Below are positions 1 through 10,900 of a stretch of DNA of 64,000 bases, one piece after another. The notes under the pieces are model-generated. The model saw nothing but the letters and a program-made list of their open reading frames with translations. It made no database searches and was not told the DNA's origin. Source of the stretch: Lichenostomus cassidix (lineage: Eukaryota > Chordata > Aves > Passeriformes > Meliphagidae); assembly GCA_008360975.2 (NCBI GenBank), contig CM039193.1, forward strand, positions 15,738,501 to 15,802,500. Direction: 5' to 3'. How positions within the stretch are numbered: position 1 is the stretch's first letter; every line of letters begins with the position of its first letter. The position numbers and the translations under genes were made by a program.

Positions 1-1049
1 GAGCCTAAGTGAAAGGAATGAAGCAGGCCTAAGGGCCTTGCAGAGTATGGCTCTAGATCTTGAACAGCTCCTATATTTTGGAAACAAAATGGGCAAAGCC
101 TTCAGCTGAATGTGGTGTCAATTTTGGAAAACCAAAGAAGTTAGGCTGGGTTAAAACATGCCAGCTGAAAATCTGGTCTAGGGAGAATGGGGGCCCTTGT
201 TCTTGCTCTCAGGGTCCTGTTCCTGCTGAAGGATTCCCATGCCCATTGACCTAGCTGTAAACGCAGTCCTGTGTGAAAGGTTTCTGACATGGCTTAGACA
301 ACCACTTCCCTGTCCAGATAGGGCTATTTCTGCTCCAGGCTGCAGAAAGACAGTGCAAGGATGGCCCAGAGTCCACAGCTTACATGGTAGAGCTAGGGGG
401 TGGATCATCTTTCCCACCACCTTCCTTTCCCAGAATGACATCCTGGTGCTGGAAGTTCAATCTGCAGGCTGGGCACACTCCAAGTCTCTCATGGCAGCTG
501 TTGGGCCAGGGACAGCTACTACCTATCACTGGCAGGTTCCAGCATAGTCCATGCACAAATAGAACAGAAGAGGAACCAGATCCTCAGCTGCTGCCAGCCA
601 GCTGGCATTGTTCCATTGCCTGCACCAAGAGAGCTCCTCACACAGCCAGGACTGCTCTGTGCTGGGCTCTGCTGGGTCTGGGAATAAAGAGAACACGTTT
701 GTTTTTAAGTCAGCATTTCTAAACTGATCTCTGATAGGTGCTGCTCACTTGTGAGATGCAGAAAATAGTTTTGGGCACCACCTTGAGCCTTTCTGAGTCT
801 TGGTCGTAATCACTCTGTGCTGCTGTTTCATTTTGGGTGTGACAGAACAGAGGTTTGTGTCACAGGGACGAAGCTGAGTCAGGGGGTCTCTGGGTGCAGA
901 ATAGTAACTAGTACATTTTCTGCATTACTTCTCAAAGATTAATTCTCTCTAGTAATTCAGCAATGCAAGCGGCACTGTGTTGCTGCTGGCAACGGGATGT
1001 GGCTTCTCCGTAGGTAAACTTTTTGGCTTCCCCCACGTCTGCTCCAGAG
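1..1049. other. No gene recognised; probably intron of the leftward gene
   Basis: No ORF here resembles a known protein and no coding exon of C3orf18 type is visible on the minus strand. An AP-1-like TGAGTCAG lies near 872. If the minus-strand donor at 1605 is real, this stretch is the start of that gene's first intron. Confidence 0.5.
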
Positions 1050-1605
1050 CTGACCAGGGCAGGGGCGAAGCCCCGACCGTGTGCCCGCTGCCCCGGAGCT
1101 CCTCAGCCGCCACCCTTCCGCCGTCTGAGAGGGGCACTGTCCCATCTCACCCTGGCCCAGGCGCGGGGACCCTCTCCAGCCATGTCGCCGGTCCTCTGCC
1201 CCGCGCTGACAGACCCTGAATAGCAGCGCCCACCCTGTCCCTGTGCGGGCAGTGTCACCCCACCGCTGCCCGGGGGTTCCAGCCCTGCGGCAAGTCCCTC
1301 CTGCCCCATCCCGAGAAGTTTCCAAGCGGATAACGGCTTACAGGGCCCTTCCCGCTGCCCAGGCGGCGCCGGCTCAGCAGGCGGCTCCTCGCGCGGCGCT
1401 GCCGCCTCTCCGCCGGGCCCGCCCGGGACACAGCCGGGGCTGGCCCCCGAGAAGCCGCGGCAGCCCCGCAGAGCCCGCGGGAGGGACGGGACGGCGCGGC
1501 CGGACACCCCCGCGGCACGGCCCAGCCCGGCCCGGCCCAGCCCAGCCCGGCCCGCCCCTCCCCGGAGACGCCCCCCGCGCCGGGGCGGCCGGGGCCGGCA
1601 CTTAC

Positions 1606-1700
1606 TGCGCGCTCCCGCCGAGGCATCCGGTCCCCCCGGGGCGCAGGCGGAGCGGCCGCCGGGGGCCGCGCCCGGGGCCGGGCCGAGCCGGGCCGCGCCG
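1606..1700 (-). other. Non-coding first exon of a leftward gene (C3orf18 orthologue by synteny)
   Basis: On the minus strand the sequence reads GCGCGCA then GTAAGTGCC, a near-perfect splice donor with the intron starting at 1605. The upstream limit near 1700 is a guess, about 60-80 bp from the CCAAT pair. No coding exon of this gene is visible between 1 and 1600, so its coding part would lie left of the window. The name is inferred only from mammalian gene order. Confidence 0.5.
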
Positions 1701-1755
1701 CTGGGCACCGCGCGCACCGCCGCTGGCCCCGCCCCGCCGCGCGCCGCCCCAGGCC

Positions 1756-1791
1756 ATTGGCCGACGCTCGCGGGGCTCGGCTTGCGATTGG
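1756..1791. promoter_or_regulatory. Pair of CCAAT boxes (NF-Y type) 31 bp apart
   Basis: ATTGG at 1756-1760 and at 1787-1791 are inverted CCAAT boxes. The second is in the good context GATTGGTCAG. A spacing near three helical turns is common for paired NF-Y sites at housekeeping promoters. They lie between the two inferred start regions. Confidence 0.6.
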
Positions 1792-1849
1792 TCAGCGCGG
1801 CTGTCACTCATGCGCGCGGCGGCGGCGGGCCGGCGGTGCGCTCGGGGAG

Positions 1850-2057
1850 CGGCGGGAGCGGCTCGGCTGTGTGGCGGCTGCCTCAGCGCGCTGCTGCGGG
1901 ACGGGAAGCAGCCGGCTGAACCCCCAGCTCCGCTGGGAGCTGGCTGTGCTCCCGGCTCCTGAGGCAGCCGGCTGTGTCCCCAGCAGCGCTGGGAGCTGGT
2001 TGTGCTCCCGACCCCGAGGGAGCCGGCTGTGCCCCCAGCCCCGCCGGGAGCCATGAG
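1850..2057 (+). other. HEMK1: HEMK1 exon 1 (5' untranslated; start estimated)
   Basis: The donor GTGAGG at 2058 follows GGAGCCATGAG. The exon holds most of a 55-56 bp tandem repeat and ends in an ATG at 2053 that is cut by the splice site. Joined to exon 2 at 4534, this ATG opens an 11-codon upstream ORF. The transcription start near 1850 is inferred from the CpG island and the CCAAT positions. Confidence 0.6.
1910..2057 (+). repeat. Minisatellite, 55-56 bp unit, about 2.6 copies
   Basis: Three units begin with AGCCGGCTG at 1910, 1966 and 2021, so the periods are 56 and 55 bp. Within each unit the shared words are CCCCAG, CGCTGGGAGCTGG and TGTGCTCCC. The last, partial unit runs directly into the HEMK1 exon 1 splice donor. 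Confidence 0.85.
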
Positions 2058-4564
2058 GTGAGGCGTCGCTGCGCGCGCTCGCCTCAGAGGAGCCCCGGGG
2101 CACTGTCGCCCCTCAGGCAAAGGGACCCGCGGGCCGTGGGCAGGGTGTTGTGTGCGCAGGGAAGGCCGAGAGGCTGAAAGAGGAGCCGGGCCCCGGTGCC
2201 GGCGGTGCTTATAGGGCAGCTCCTGGCTGCCATCCCCGATGTGGCCGCGGGGCTGTGCGCGGCTCGCTCAGCCGACCACTGACCAGCGGCCGGAACGGGA
2301 CTTGCACAGTGCGAGCTGCAGCCCTTGCCCAAGCCTGGGTAGGGCAGGGCCGAGAGTGCGAGTGGCCGGGCCTTTCCACAGCCACCTGTGCTGGTGAGGC
2401 TACAGGGAGTGGGAGCTGAGGCTGAAAGGACCAAACCACGGAACTGCAGGGGGGGAAGGAAAATCTGTTCCTTACCTGTGTGCAGAGAGATATTTGAACC
2501 AAAAAGTAGAATGCAGGAACATCACATCAGTAGCTTGTCTCCATTACTATGAGAGACAAGGCAAGGAGCCATTGGAGAGGGTCTAGTAGAGGGCAACAAA
2601 GATGATGAAGGGTCTGGAGTATCTGTCTTACGAGGAGAGACTGCAGGAGTTTGTTCTGTGTAGTCCAGACTAGAGAAAAGTGAGAGGGGATCTCATTAAT
2701 GCATATAAATATTTTAAAGGAGGTTGTCAAGAGGATGGTGCCCAGAACAGGATGAGGAATAACGTCCATAAAATAAAACACAGGAAGTTTCACCTTAATA
2801 TTAGGAAGAACTTCTTTATGCTGAGGGTGGCAGTGGAGCGTAGTAGGCTGCTCAGGGGGGCCATGGAGTCTCCCTCTGGAGACATTCCAAACCTGCCTGG
2901 CCAATTCTGTGTCACCTGCCTTGGTTGGGAAGTTGGACTGGATGATCTCCAGAGGTCCCTTCTAACCCCAGCAATTCTGTGATTCTGTGCAAATTGTTCC
3001 AGCCAAGGCTAATTAAGGTCTTCTCTGCCTCCCTAACAATGCTAATGGTTGTAAATGTTTTATTCCTTTCTTGTTTCTCTAGTGGCAGTAAACAGGGCCA
3101 TGGAGTGGGAAGCTTCCTGGATAAATACTGTAGCTGACAGACTTAACATAAAGGCAGGTTTTCATAGAGGCTGTTTGTCTCTCTGCTGAGAGTAATGCAT
3201 GTGGTAGGAAGGAGATCCTTGGGCCCTTAGAGTGCCCACCCCTTTGCCAGGAGGTAGCAGGTAAGACAATCTGGAGATCTTTGCTGCAGGGTATTCCTTC
3301 TGCTGCTTCCCTGGGCGGTGTTTGGTTTGATTTTACCAATTTTACCAAAGGAGGGTAGTGGAGGCCTGCCTGTTCCAGGGCTTCCCTGTGCAGCAGGAAC
3401 ATGGCAGGTGCCTCATGGAGCAGGGCTGCTGCAGGACCATGGCGCCAGTGTCTGCCAGGCTGGAGCTGAGCCGGTCTCCCTGGCCCTCCCTGCAGCCAAG
3501 GAGACTGGCTTTAGCATTTCTAAAGGGCAGCTGTGAGCTGCTCAGGAGAGGCATTTAGTTGTTAGTGTGGTGATTTTGTGAAGGAATTGGAGTAGAGGAG
3601 GTTGTGGCCTTTCTGAGACAGTGTTGAAAAGCAGCCATCAATAAAGAAATGGGAATGGGTGCTCGGGGAAACCCATAGTTCCTCCAGGGACTGTGAGTCA
3701 GAAAGGAGAGGGGCCCTCATTTCTGATGGATCACAGCAGGAAAATGTAGTTGTTGTTCTGTTTGTCTCACACAGTTCCAAGTGTGATATGCAGCAGCTGT
3801 TTTGTAAAGTTTCATTCCCTTTGTCTCTTGCAGTCATCTTGTTTGTTTTTATTCCCTTTCTTTATTCCCTCAGAAGAGGCTCTGTCTCTTCTCTCCTTTA
3901 AGAGGCTGACTTCCCTCTGGCAGGGTTTGCCCTTTCTGGCCTTTCCATCTTCCAAGCATTTCTCTTCCCTCTAGTTGCAAGGTTTTTCTCCTTCCTCTGC
4001 TCTTAGCGGCTCAGCTCTAGCTCTCTGACCCCTTGTTTGCCCTCTGAGGATGGTGACGGTGTGGAAGAGCCTTGATCCATGAAGTCCAGGTCTTCTGTGA
4101 GCATCCATGCTAACCTAGGACTTGTGGTTTATGATCAGAGAGAGGCATAAAAGAAATAATTTAGGAGAGACTAAAAGTCTCCCTGCAGGGAATGAGGAGG
4201 CTGAAGGTTGGTATGTCAGTGGTGTTCTGGGACCAAGGGCAGGCAGGAGTGCTGTGCCTGTGTGTAGGAACCTCACTTCTGCCCTGCCGTGGGTATGGAC
4301 TGGCCTCTGACCTCTGGAGATGGGCAGCTCTGGGAAGAAGGGGATTGCAGTGGCTGAGCTGGGTGGCTGTCACATGAGTGTTTTTTGGGGGTAGTCCTTT
4401 GTTACTTGTAGGGTGTGAGTAACTTGGTTTGTGCTTGTGGGCTGGGATTAGGGTAAGCAGTCTGCATTCTGTAAGAGGGGAACCTGTGATTAGGCCTAAG
4501 AGATTCAGGCTGTTTTCTTGCCTTGTTTTCTAGCCTAGACGAAGAGCTGCAAATGCTGCCCTGA
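2053..4564 (+). promoter_or_regulatory. Splice-created upstream ORF in the HEMK1 leader
   Basis: ATGAG at 2053-2057 joins 4534-4564 to read [11 protein letters not shown] and a TGA. It has G at -3. Without the splice the ATG reads only two codons before a stop. A second upstream ORF starts at 4581, in the main frame, and stops after 15 codons. Such ORFs usually lower translation of the main frame. This depends on the inferred exon 1-exon 2 junction. Confidence 0.45.
2561..2989 (+). mobile_element. CR1 LINE, 3' end, plus orientation
   Basis: A 5'-truncated CR1 copy in HEMK1 intron 1. It carries the hallmarks of the avian 3' region: GGAGAGACTGCAGG near 2634, ATTAGGAAGAACTTCTTTATG near 2801, GTTGGACTGGATGATCTCCA near 2932, and the terminal ATTCTGTGATTCTGTG tail ending at about 2989. 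CR1 elements have short repeat tails rather than poly(A), as seen here. Confidence 0.93.
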
Positions 4565-4964
4565 GGAGACCCCATTGACTATGGTCAGCTGGTGCTTAAC
4601 CACAGTGACTTGTGGTAGCACCAGGTGAATCTCAGCACTGACAGATCAATAGGTGGCAACAAGGAACACAAGAACACGTGTGGAAGCCAGAAACGTCACT
4701 ACAATGAGGTGCCTCACCCATCCACTGCTCAGGAAGTTGTTGAGCCCCTCACCTCAGTGTGTGCCAGGGCGATTGAGTCCAAGTAAAGGTGCTGTCCTCA
4801 GTCCAAAGCAGTTGTCTTTGAGGCAGAGCTGCAGTGCAAGACCTGGGCTCGTGACTGCCACTGATATGGTCAACTGCTGGCAGAAGGTGTTTGAGACAAA
4901 TGAGATCCCTGAAGCACGAGAATCCAGTCAATATATTGTGTCATTTGTCCTGGGAGCAAAAACA
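4534..4964 (+). CDS. HEMK1: HEMK1 exon 2: 5' leader end, start codon and presequence
   Basis: The exon follows a pyrimidine-rich acceptor ending TTTTCTAG at 4533 and ends before the donor GTTAAG at 4965 (phase 0). Positions 4534-4703 are leader and 4704-4964 encode residues 1-87. The coding part starts [13 protein letters not shown], basic and hydrophobic as expected of a mitochondrial targeting signal. It ends in the conserved block [14 protein letters not shown], which aligns by eye with the N-terminal domain of mammalian HEMK1. The leader has an in-frame stop at 4650 and short upstream ORFs. The acceptor position is inferred; the donor is firm because exon 3 continues the protein. Confidence 0.88.
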
Positions 4965-7900
4965 GTTAAGTAATAGGAAAAGAATAAGGTCTGTGCATGC
5001 TTCTCACTTTTTCATTTTGATTGAATCTCTTACCTTTTTATCTCACTTATATGGCATGGAACAACTTATCCTCTCTTAGATGGCAGAGAGGGTGAGGTGG
5101 AGTGTATTATTGCCAGTAGAACACTCAGGGGGGCTTTTAAATGCTTTCCTTTGCAGTCTGAAACATAATGTAAACACTCATCCTGACTTACCTGATGAAG
5201 TGATTCTTAGTTTTACTTATTCTTGTGAGTCCCAAAAAGTAGCAAAAGAGCAGTTGTTACCAGTCTGTTTCTAAACATGCAGATAGGTTTTTCTGATCAC
5301 TTTACAGCTGCTTTTCAGCAGTTCCAGGCAATTGTCTTTGTCAGCATCCTCTGTCACCCTGGAGGATGCCCTTGGCAGGGTGGCAGAGGACACCCCAGTG
5401 GCATAAGTGGGCAGGTTTTAAAGTGACCTTGTCTTCAGTTTCAGAGCCTGGATTCCAAAAGCCTCCACACTCCACTTACAGCAGTGCAGCAGGAGCAAAT
5501 CCAGCAGCTGAGCAACAAGCGGCTACAAAGGTAGGAATGTCTTCTTATATTTGTTCATTTGGAGTGCTTTCAGCATAAAAGCAGCCTGGAGAGTGGCAGC
5601 AGAGAGAAGGCAGCTCAGATGTCATGTAACTGTGCTGTGTTGGTCTCTCATGGTGATTCAAGTGAGAGGCACAACTTGTCCACCTGCAAGGCCACTGTCC
5701 AGCCAGTCAGGCTGCAGCCTTTACTGGTGCATGGGGTTATTCCTCCCCAGTTTATATGGTTTGATATTACTCCTTGCTGAGTTTTATGAGATTCCTGTCA
5801 GCCCATTTCTCCAGAGGTCTCTCTGAAAAGTTGCACACCCATCTAGTCTGTTAACTACTCCTCCCAATTAATTCTCTGTCACTGCAGGCATGCTATGGGT
5901 GCTATCTCTTCCTTCACCTAGATCATAAGGTGTTACAGCATATTGATCCTGGGGTACTCCACTAGCAATCAGCCTTCAGCTGAGCCTTGTGCTGCTGAAA
6001 TCAGCCTTCCAAGCCTGACAGTTCAGTCAGTTTTCAGCCCATCTCATTTATCCAGTCTGTTCTTCATCAGCTTTTATATGAGGATGTTATGGGAGACAGT
6101 ATCAGAGCCCTTGGGAAAGTCAAGACACATGGTTTTGATGCACTGAGCTGGTCACTGTGTCATGGATGACTATCAGGTGACTCAGGAACGACTTTCCCTT
6201 TGTAAATCCATGCTGACTACTCCCAGTCACCTTCCTGCAGTTGGCATGCTTGGACACAACCTCTAGTACTCTATTCTGTCACTTGCCCCACTATCAAGGT
6301 GAGGCTGACTGACCTGTAGTTTCCAATTACAGTGCTTGATAACAGACTCAGCTGTGGGAAGGGAGTTCTCCAGCTTCCTCAGTGTGCACATGCACATTGC
6401 TCATGCAGTTGCTGGCCCTCAGCAGGGGGATATTGTTAACAATGAGGTAAGCATGGCACCAGAGCTCCTCTGGCTCACTGAGTCAGTCCCAAAGCATTCA
6501 CACTCCTTTTGCCTGCCACAGGATGCCAGTGCAATATGTGCTTGGAGAGTGGGACTTCCAGGACCTGACCCTGAAGATGAGACCCCCAGTATTTATTCCA
6601 CGGCCTGAAACAGAGGTATGAATGTGGGGAATGTGGTGGGGATTGGCTTGGATGTGTGAGTTATATGACATGATACAATCAGAGCATTGCTATGAAGGCA
6701 TCCTGTACATTGTGAGGCTGCAGTGACGAGGAAGTCAGATCACTCCACTTCTTTTAGAATGGGAGTAATTCAAAGCTTGTGATCTGGAACTGATACTGGT
6801 GACCTTTGCCTCCTGCCTCAGAGCAAGGAATGTTTTGCAAGCTGATGTATCACTTTATTACACAGAGACCAGTTGCCATTGATAGAAGGACGTGGCTTTG
6901 CTTTCCTTAGTTCTGCTACAGTAAGGACTTGTGAGAAGTTCAAAACCTCTACTCCTGTATCCCAGTGGCTTAGTGCATACAAGAATCTAAACATTGTCCA
7001 GAGGTTGCCAGCAGAGCCCTGCAGTAGTAGGAAAAATGTAATGCCCTCCAGGGAGCCTGTGTATCCATGTGCAGGCTGGTAGGAAATGGCACCTACCACC
7101 TGTCTCGTGGCTCCACAGTGGTTTCTGGACAAGTATAGGAAATTGAAAAATAAGTTCTGACCTGGGCTGGAATTAAATATGACTGTCAGTCATAAGAAAG
7201 TAAAGGACAGCCATACATGACCAAGTTAAAACTCCATGTTCCCTAGCATTCCTACTGCTCTGGAAGAGCTTAAGACCTATGTGGTGACACTTGCCCTGAC
7301 AGTAGCCTAGCTTTCAGCACATGGGCCATCCTAGCAAGGAAACTTTCTGCTTACAAGTCCTCAGCAGGGTCTAGAACCCGGGTGGGTTTTTTGGTTTTCT
7401 TTTTGTTTGGATTGACTTTTTGTGGGATTTTTTTCCTTCTGAGAATTTGTTTTCTTTTGGAGTCTGTGTTAGGTGTTGGAGATGAAGTAGTCTCTAGCTT
7501 GTCCATTTATGAGTCCCAGAAAAAAAAGCCCTGTTTCAGTCTAATAGTAATTTCTTTAATTGATTGCCTGTTGTAATGGGCAAAAATTAAACAAAAATTG
7601 AAAAGACAAAGCCTAGGCTTCTGTTGTGCCCTTTGAGGAAGAGGGTGCTACTGAAATCCATGAGAGGGTTCCAGAGCATTTAGAGGGAATCAGCACAGCT
7701 ACAACATAGACATCCTCTCAAGTCAGCCTGTTGAAGAATATTTGGAACCAGAGTCTTGGTTTGGTGTGGGGCATCAGCAGCACCTCATGGAGAATCTGCT
7801 GGGCCCTAAATCATAATGCTGACACTTGTGTCCAGAGAAGCTGGGAGCTCTTTGCTGGGTCTGAGTTGATCACTCTGTGATGATTGAGTTTGGAGATGGA

Positions 7901-10900
7901 GCTCCAAGGAAGAGTTTTGCTAGTTGGAGCCAGCTTTGGTTTGCTTTGTTATTGCTAACATTTCTTCTGCTCTGATAGATGCAAGAGAGTATCTCCAACC
8001 TGCAAGCCCCCATTCATTCATTAATGCCGTGTGAACATTAAAATCAGGGAGAACCTGTATGTTCTGCAAGTCAAAGTATCTGCTGGCAAGGCTTCCTCTG
8101 GAGCTGTGCTTTGATTGTCCCCATGCAGTGTCAGGCTCCAAACAAAGGCCTATTGTGTGGAGTGGAAGCTGGGCTGGCCACTGCTTGAGAATGTTGTTAA
8201 TTGTGCCCACATGCCTGATTTTGGTAAAAGCATCTCTGCTGGCCCAAACTGAAGTGCACTGCTGTGTTTGAAACCACTTACCACACCCTGGTGCAAAAAA
8301 TGTGGTGTAAACAGCTTAACCCAAACCTTTTCTCTGGCAAAACTTTATTTGTTGTGTCACTTATTATGAAGGCACATTTTTAGCACATTACAGAAAACCA
8401 GAAGTTTATGATGATGATTCAGGAATGGAGCTCTGTGGGCAATGGAGAGTTTGCTTGTGATGTGCTGGGCAGGTTCCTGTGACAGGAAAAGCCATGGGGA
8501 CAAGATCCAGCTATTCAGCAGCACCTGGCAGGACATGGCTGTAGACCAGTGCTGCTTCCAGGAACTGTGTTCTGTAACCTATGCACAAAGTGCACTGGTG
8601 TCCAGATCCTTTCCTTCTTCTGGAGGGAAAGGTTGGTCATCTGTGACTGGGAACTTGGTGTGATGTGTTTGGGTTGGGCTTTGTGTATGTTTTGTTTCAT
8701 CAGAGTAATTTTTTTCAGCCTTCACTGGACTTTAAAACTGCAGTGGAAATAACTGCTTTCAGAAAGGTTAAAGTTCATTGCATCTCTTCCTTTCCTTTTC
8801 TTTAGAATTTGTCTGCAGTGCTCTTAAAACCAGGAGTGCTGAAACTTTTCAACAAATAATTTCTGTAAATAATCCTTGTTCTTTAGGAAGCAGCTAAATT
8901 GTTATCCCAAGTTCAAGTTGACCTCTGGCTGCACACACAAGCCACGTGTCTTGTTTTGGCTGAGAATATGTGACTCCTAAATTGACTCCTTAGTGCAGAT
9001 ACACAGGCAGCTTCAAAATTTGCTTCCTAATTGTATTTATGTAGCTTCCACAGGTGCTGCTGTATGTTGTTTCAAGTCTGAGAAGAAAGGGAGACATGTT
9101 TATGACACACATGCTGTTCTCTGGTTGCGACAGAAGGGTTATGACTCTTGCTCCCAGCACTGTGGTAATGGCATGAAATTAAACACAGCACGACACAAAC
9201 CACCAGCATTGTTTCAGGCCTGGGGACAGAGACACATGCAGAGAGAGAAGCTCCCTTGTCCGTGTAATTCTATCCTGTGTGAAATTTGCCCCCATGTCAT
9301 CTGGTTAGCTCTCTCTGGTAGCTGAACCCTCTCCTGTTCTCTCCTTCTGGAAATATTTTTTCAGCACATGTGGCTTCGTTCTTCTGTTCCATGGGAATCC
9401 GGGTGGGGAGGGGACAGGCAGCCAAAAGCAGGGAGCTAGCAGGTCCTGTTTAAGCTCTGGCCTGCTGGGGTCAAAGCTTTGGACTTGCTGCTGCAAGTGC
9501 TGAGTGGGTTTGTGAGGGCCTGTGGAACTCAGCATCCTCCCAGCTTTCCTCTGTGGCACCAGAGCCAGGCTTCTGTACTGGAACAAAGTTATGGGATGTG
9601 CACAATGAATTGTCTTTGTTAGGTGATTATTGTTGTAATATCAAGGCATCCCTGTCTCAACACTGCTTCTTCCTCACTGCTAATGGAGAAGAAAGACCTT
9701 TTCCCAAAGCAAGTATTTTTTTTAACTTCTAAAATTTTGGAAGGCCTTGTTTTGGGCTAAACAGGACAAAGAGGAGGAGAATTGAGCCAGCCATGGATAT
9801 GTAATGCCTTTTCTGTCCAGGTGACTGTAGGCTCTATGAAGCCTCACCATGGCCTCTTTTTGGTCCAGGCCTTCTCCGAGGCGGTGGTGTGGGGTACGCG
9901 GCCTACCCGCCCGTTACCCCTAGAGGGCGCTCCAGGCTTAGGCTCGCCGTGTTCCTGACGGTTCGATTTCCCATCAGTTATTCCAGGATTTCTGGTTGTT
10001 CTGAGAAGGCTCATTTGTTGAGTGAAAACAAAAATGGCCATCTTTTGTGCCTCGCAGCTATTGATCCGGACTCCTAGCAGATGGTGGGAGCAAAATGACA
10101 GGAGAAAAGGTGGGTGTGGAAGGGTTCTCTCTTCTCTTGATGGTCAGCACCTAAGGACTGTTCCTAGCCAAAGCTGGATTTGGAGCCATCCTGCTTCATA
10201 ATTGCCAATGGATCTGTCCCCCACCAGTTTGTTTAATCGTCTTTGGAGTCTGGCTGTGTCTAACCTTCCTGGCATCTTGTGACAGCAAATCTTGTATTGT
10301 AGGTGAGAAAAGTGTATTCTTTGCTTCCGGTGCTCATTAAAGCATAAAGGAAAACCTTTAGTTTTTACTGCATAACATTTAAATCATTCCCTACAGCATT
10401 TGTAATTTTTAGTTATGTCTCTGTCTATTCTTTTTCCACCTGTGATTTTTAAGCTCTTTTGCTTGTTTCCCAAAGTAGTTTGTTTCTTTCCCATGATAAC
10501 ATGCTGAACCTGTACCAAGTTGATAAACCTGAAGTCAAGGCTGTTTACTTGCACCTTCCCATGGAATGCCAGTCATGGTGTGGGGTGCTCTGTGAAAGCA
10601 CTTGAGTCAATTATTGGCTCAGAGAAACCTTTCATGAAATTTAACTTCTAGCTAAACATAATCATTCACCTTTCAAGAAGGTCCAGCACACAGAGAAGGG
10701 AAGATTTTCCCTTTCTGACCTGTATATGCAAATGAACAGATTGCAAGGTGGGCTCTTTCTCTCTCCAGTGCTTTATGTCAAAGCAGTAACATATTTTCTG
10801 TTCCAATCAGTGCTGAAAGGAAGCCTTTGATGCAGAAATGTCCTTTCATTTCCCTAATTTCTTTACCACAGATGGGTACTTTTTGGAAGGGTGTAAAGGT

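Larger units (their letters stand above)
1050..2400. promoter_or_regulatory. CpG island, probable bidirectional promoter of HEMK1 and a leftward gene
   Basis: CpG density and GC content rise sharply here against an AT-leaning surround and peak between about 1360 and 1880. GC boxes (CCCCGCCCC type) lie near 1728 and two CCAAT boxes at 1756 and 1787. A first exon leaves in each direction: a minus-strand splice donor at 1605 and a plus-strand donor at 2058. In mammals HEMK1 and C3orf18 are divergent neighbours, so the leftward transcript is inferred to be the C3orf18 orthologue. Several long ORFs cross the island in all frames; they are by-products of GC-rich sequence with few stop codons. Confidence 0.85.

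Noticed and set aside
1103..1807. 234-codon minus-strand ORF in the CpG island, with a 239-codon plus-strand ORF at 1243-1962
   Set aside because: All frames are open because stop codons are rare in this GC-rich DNA. The Arg/Pro/Ala/Gly composition is typical of translated CpG islands, and the ORFs cross promoter motifs and a splice donor.
4653..4703. HEMK1 extended upstream to a GTG at 4653
   Set aside because: A stop at 4650 closes the frame, and the first ATG in frame is 4704, in good context with a presequence-like start. A GTG start is not expected here.
9950..9970. tRNA-like B box (GGTTCGATTTCC)
   Set aside because: No matching acceptor stem, A box or anticodon arm can be folded around it.
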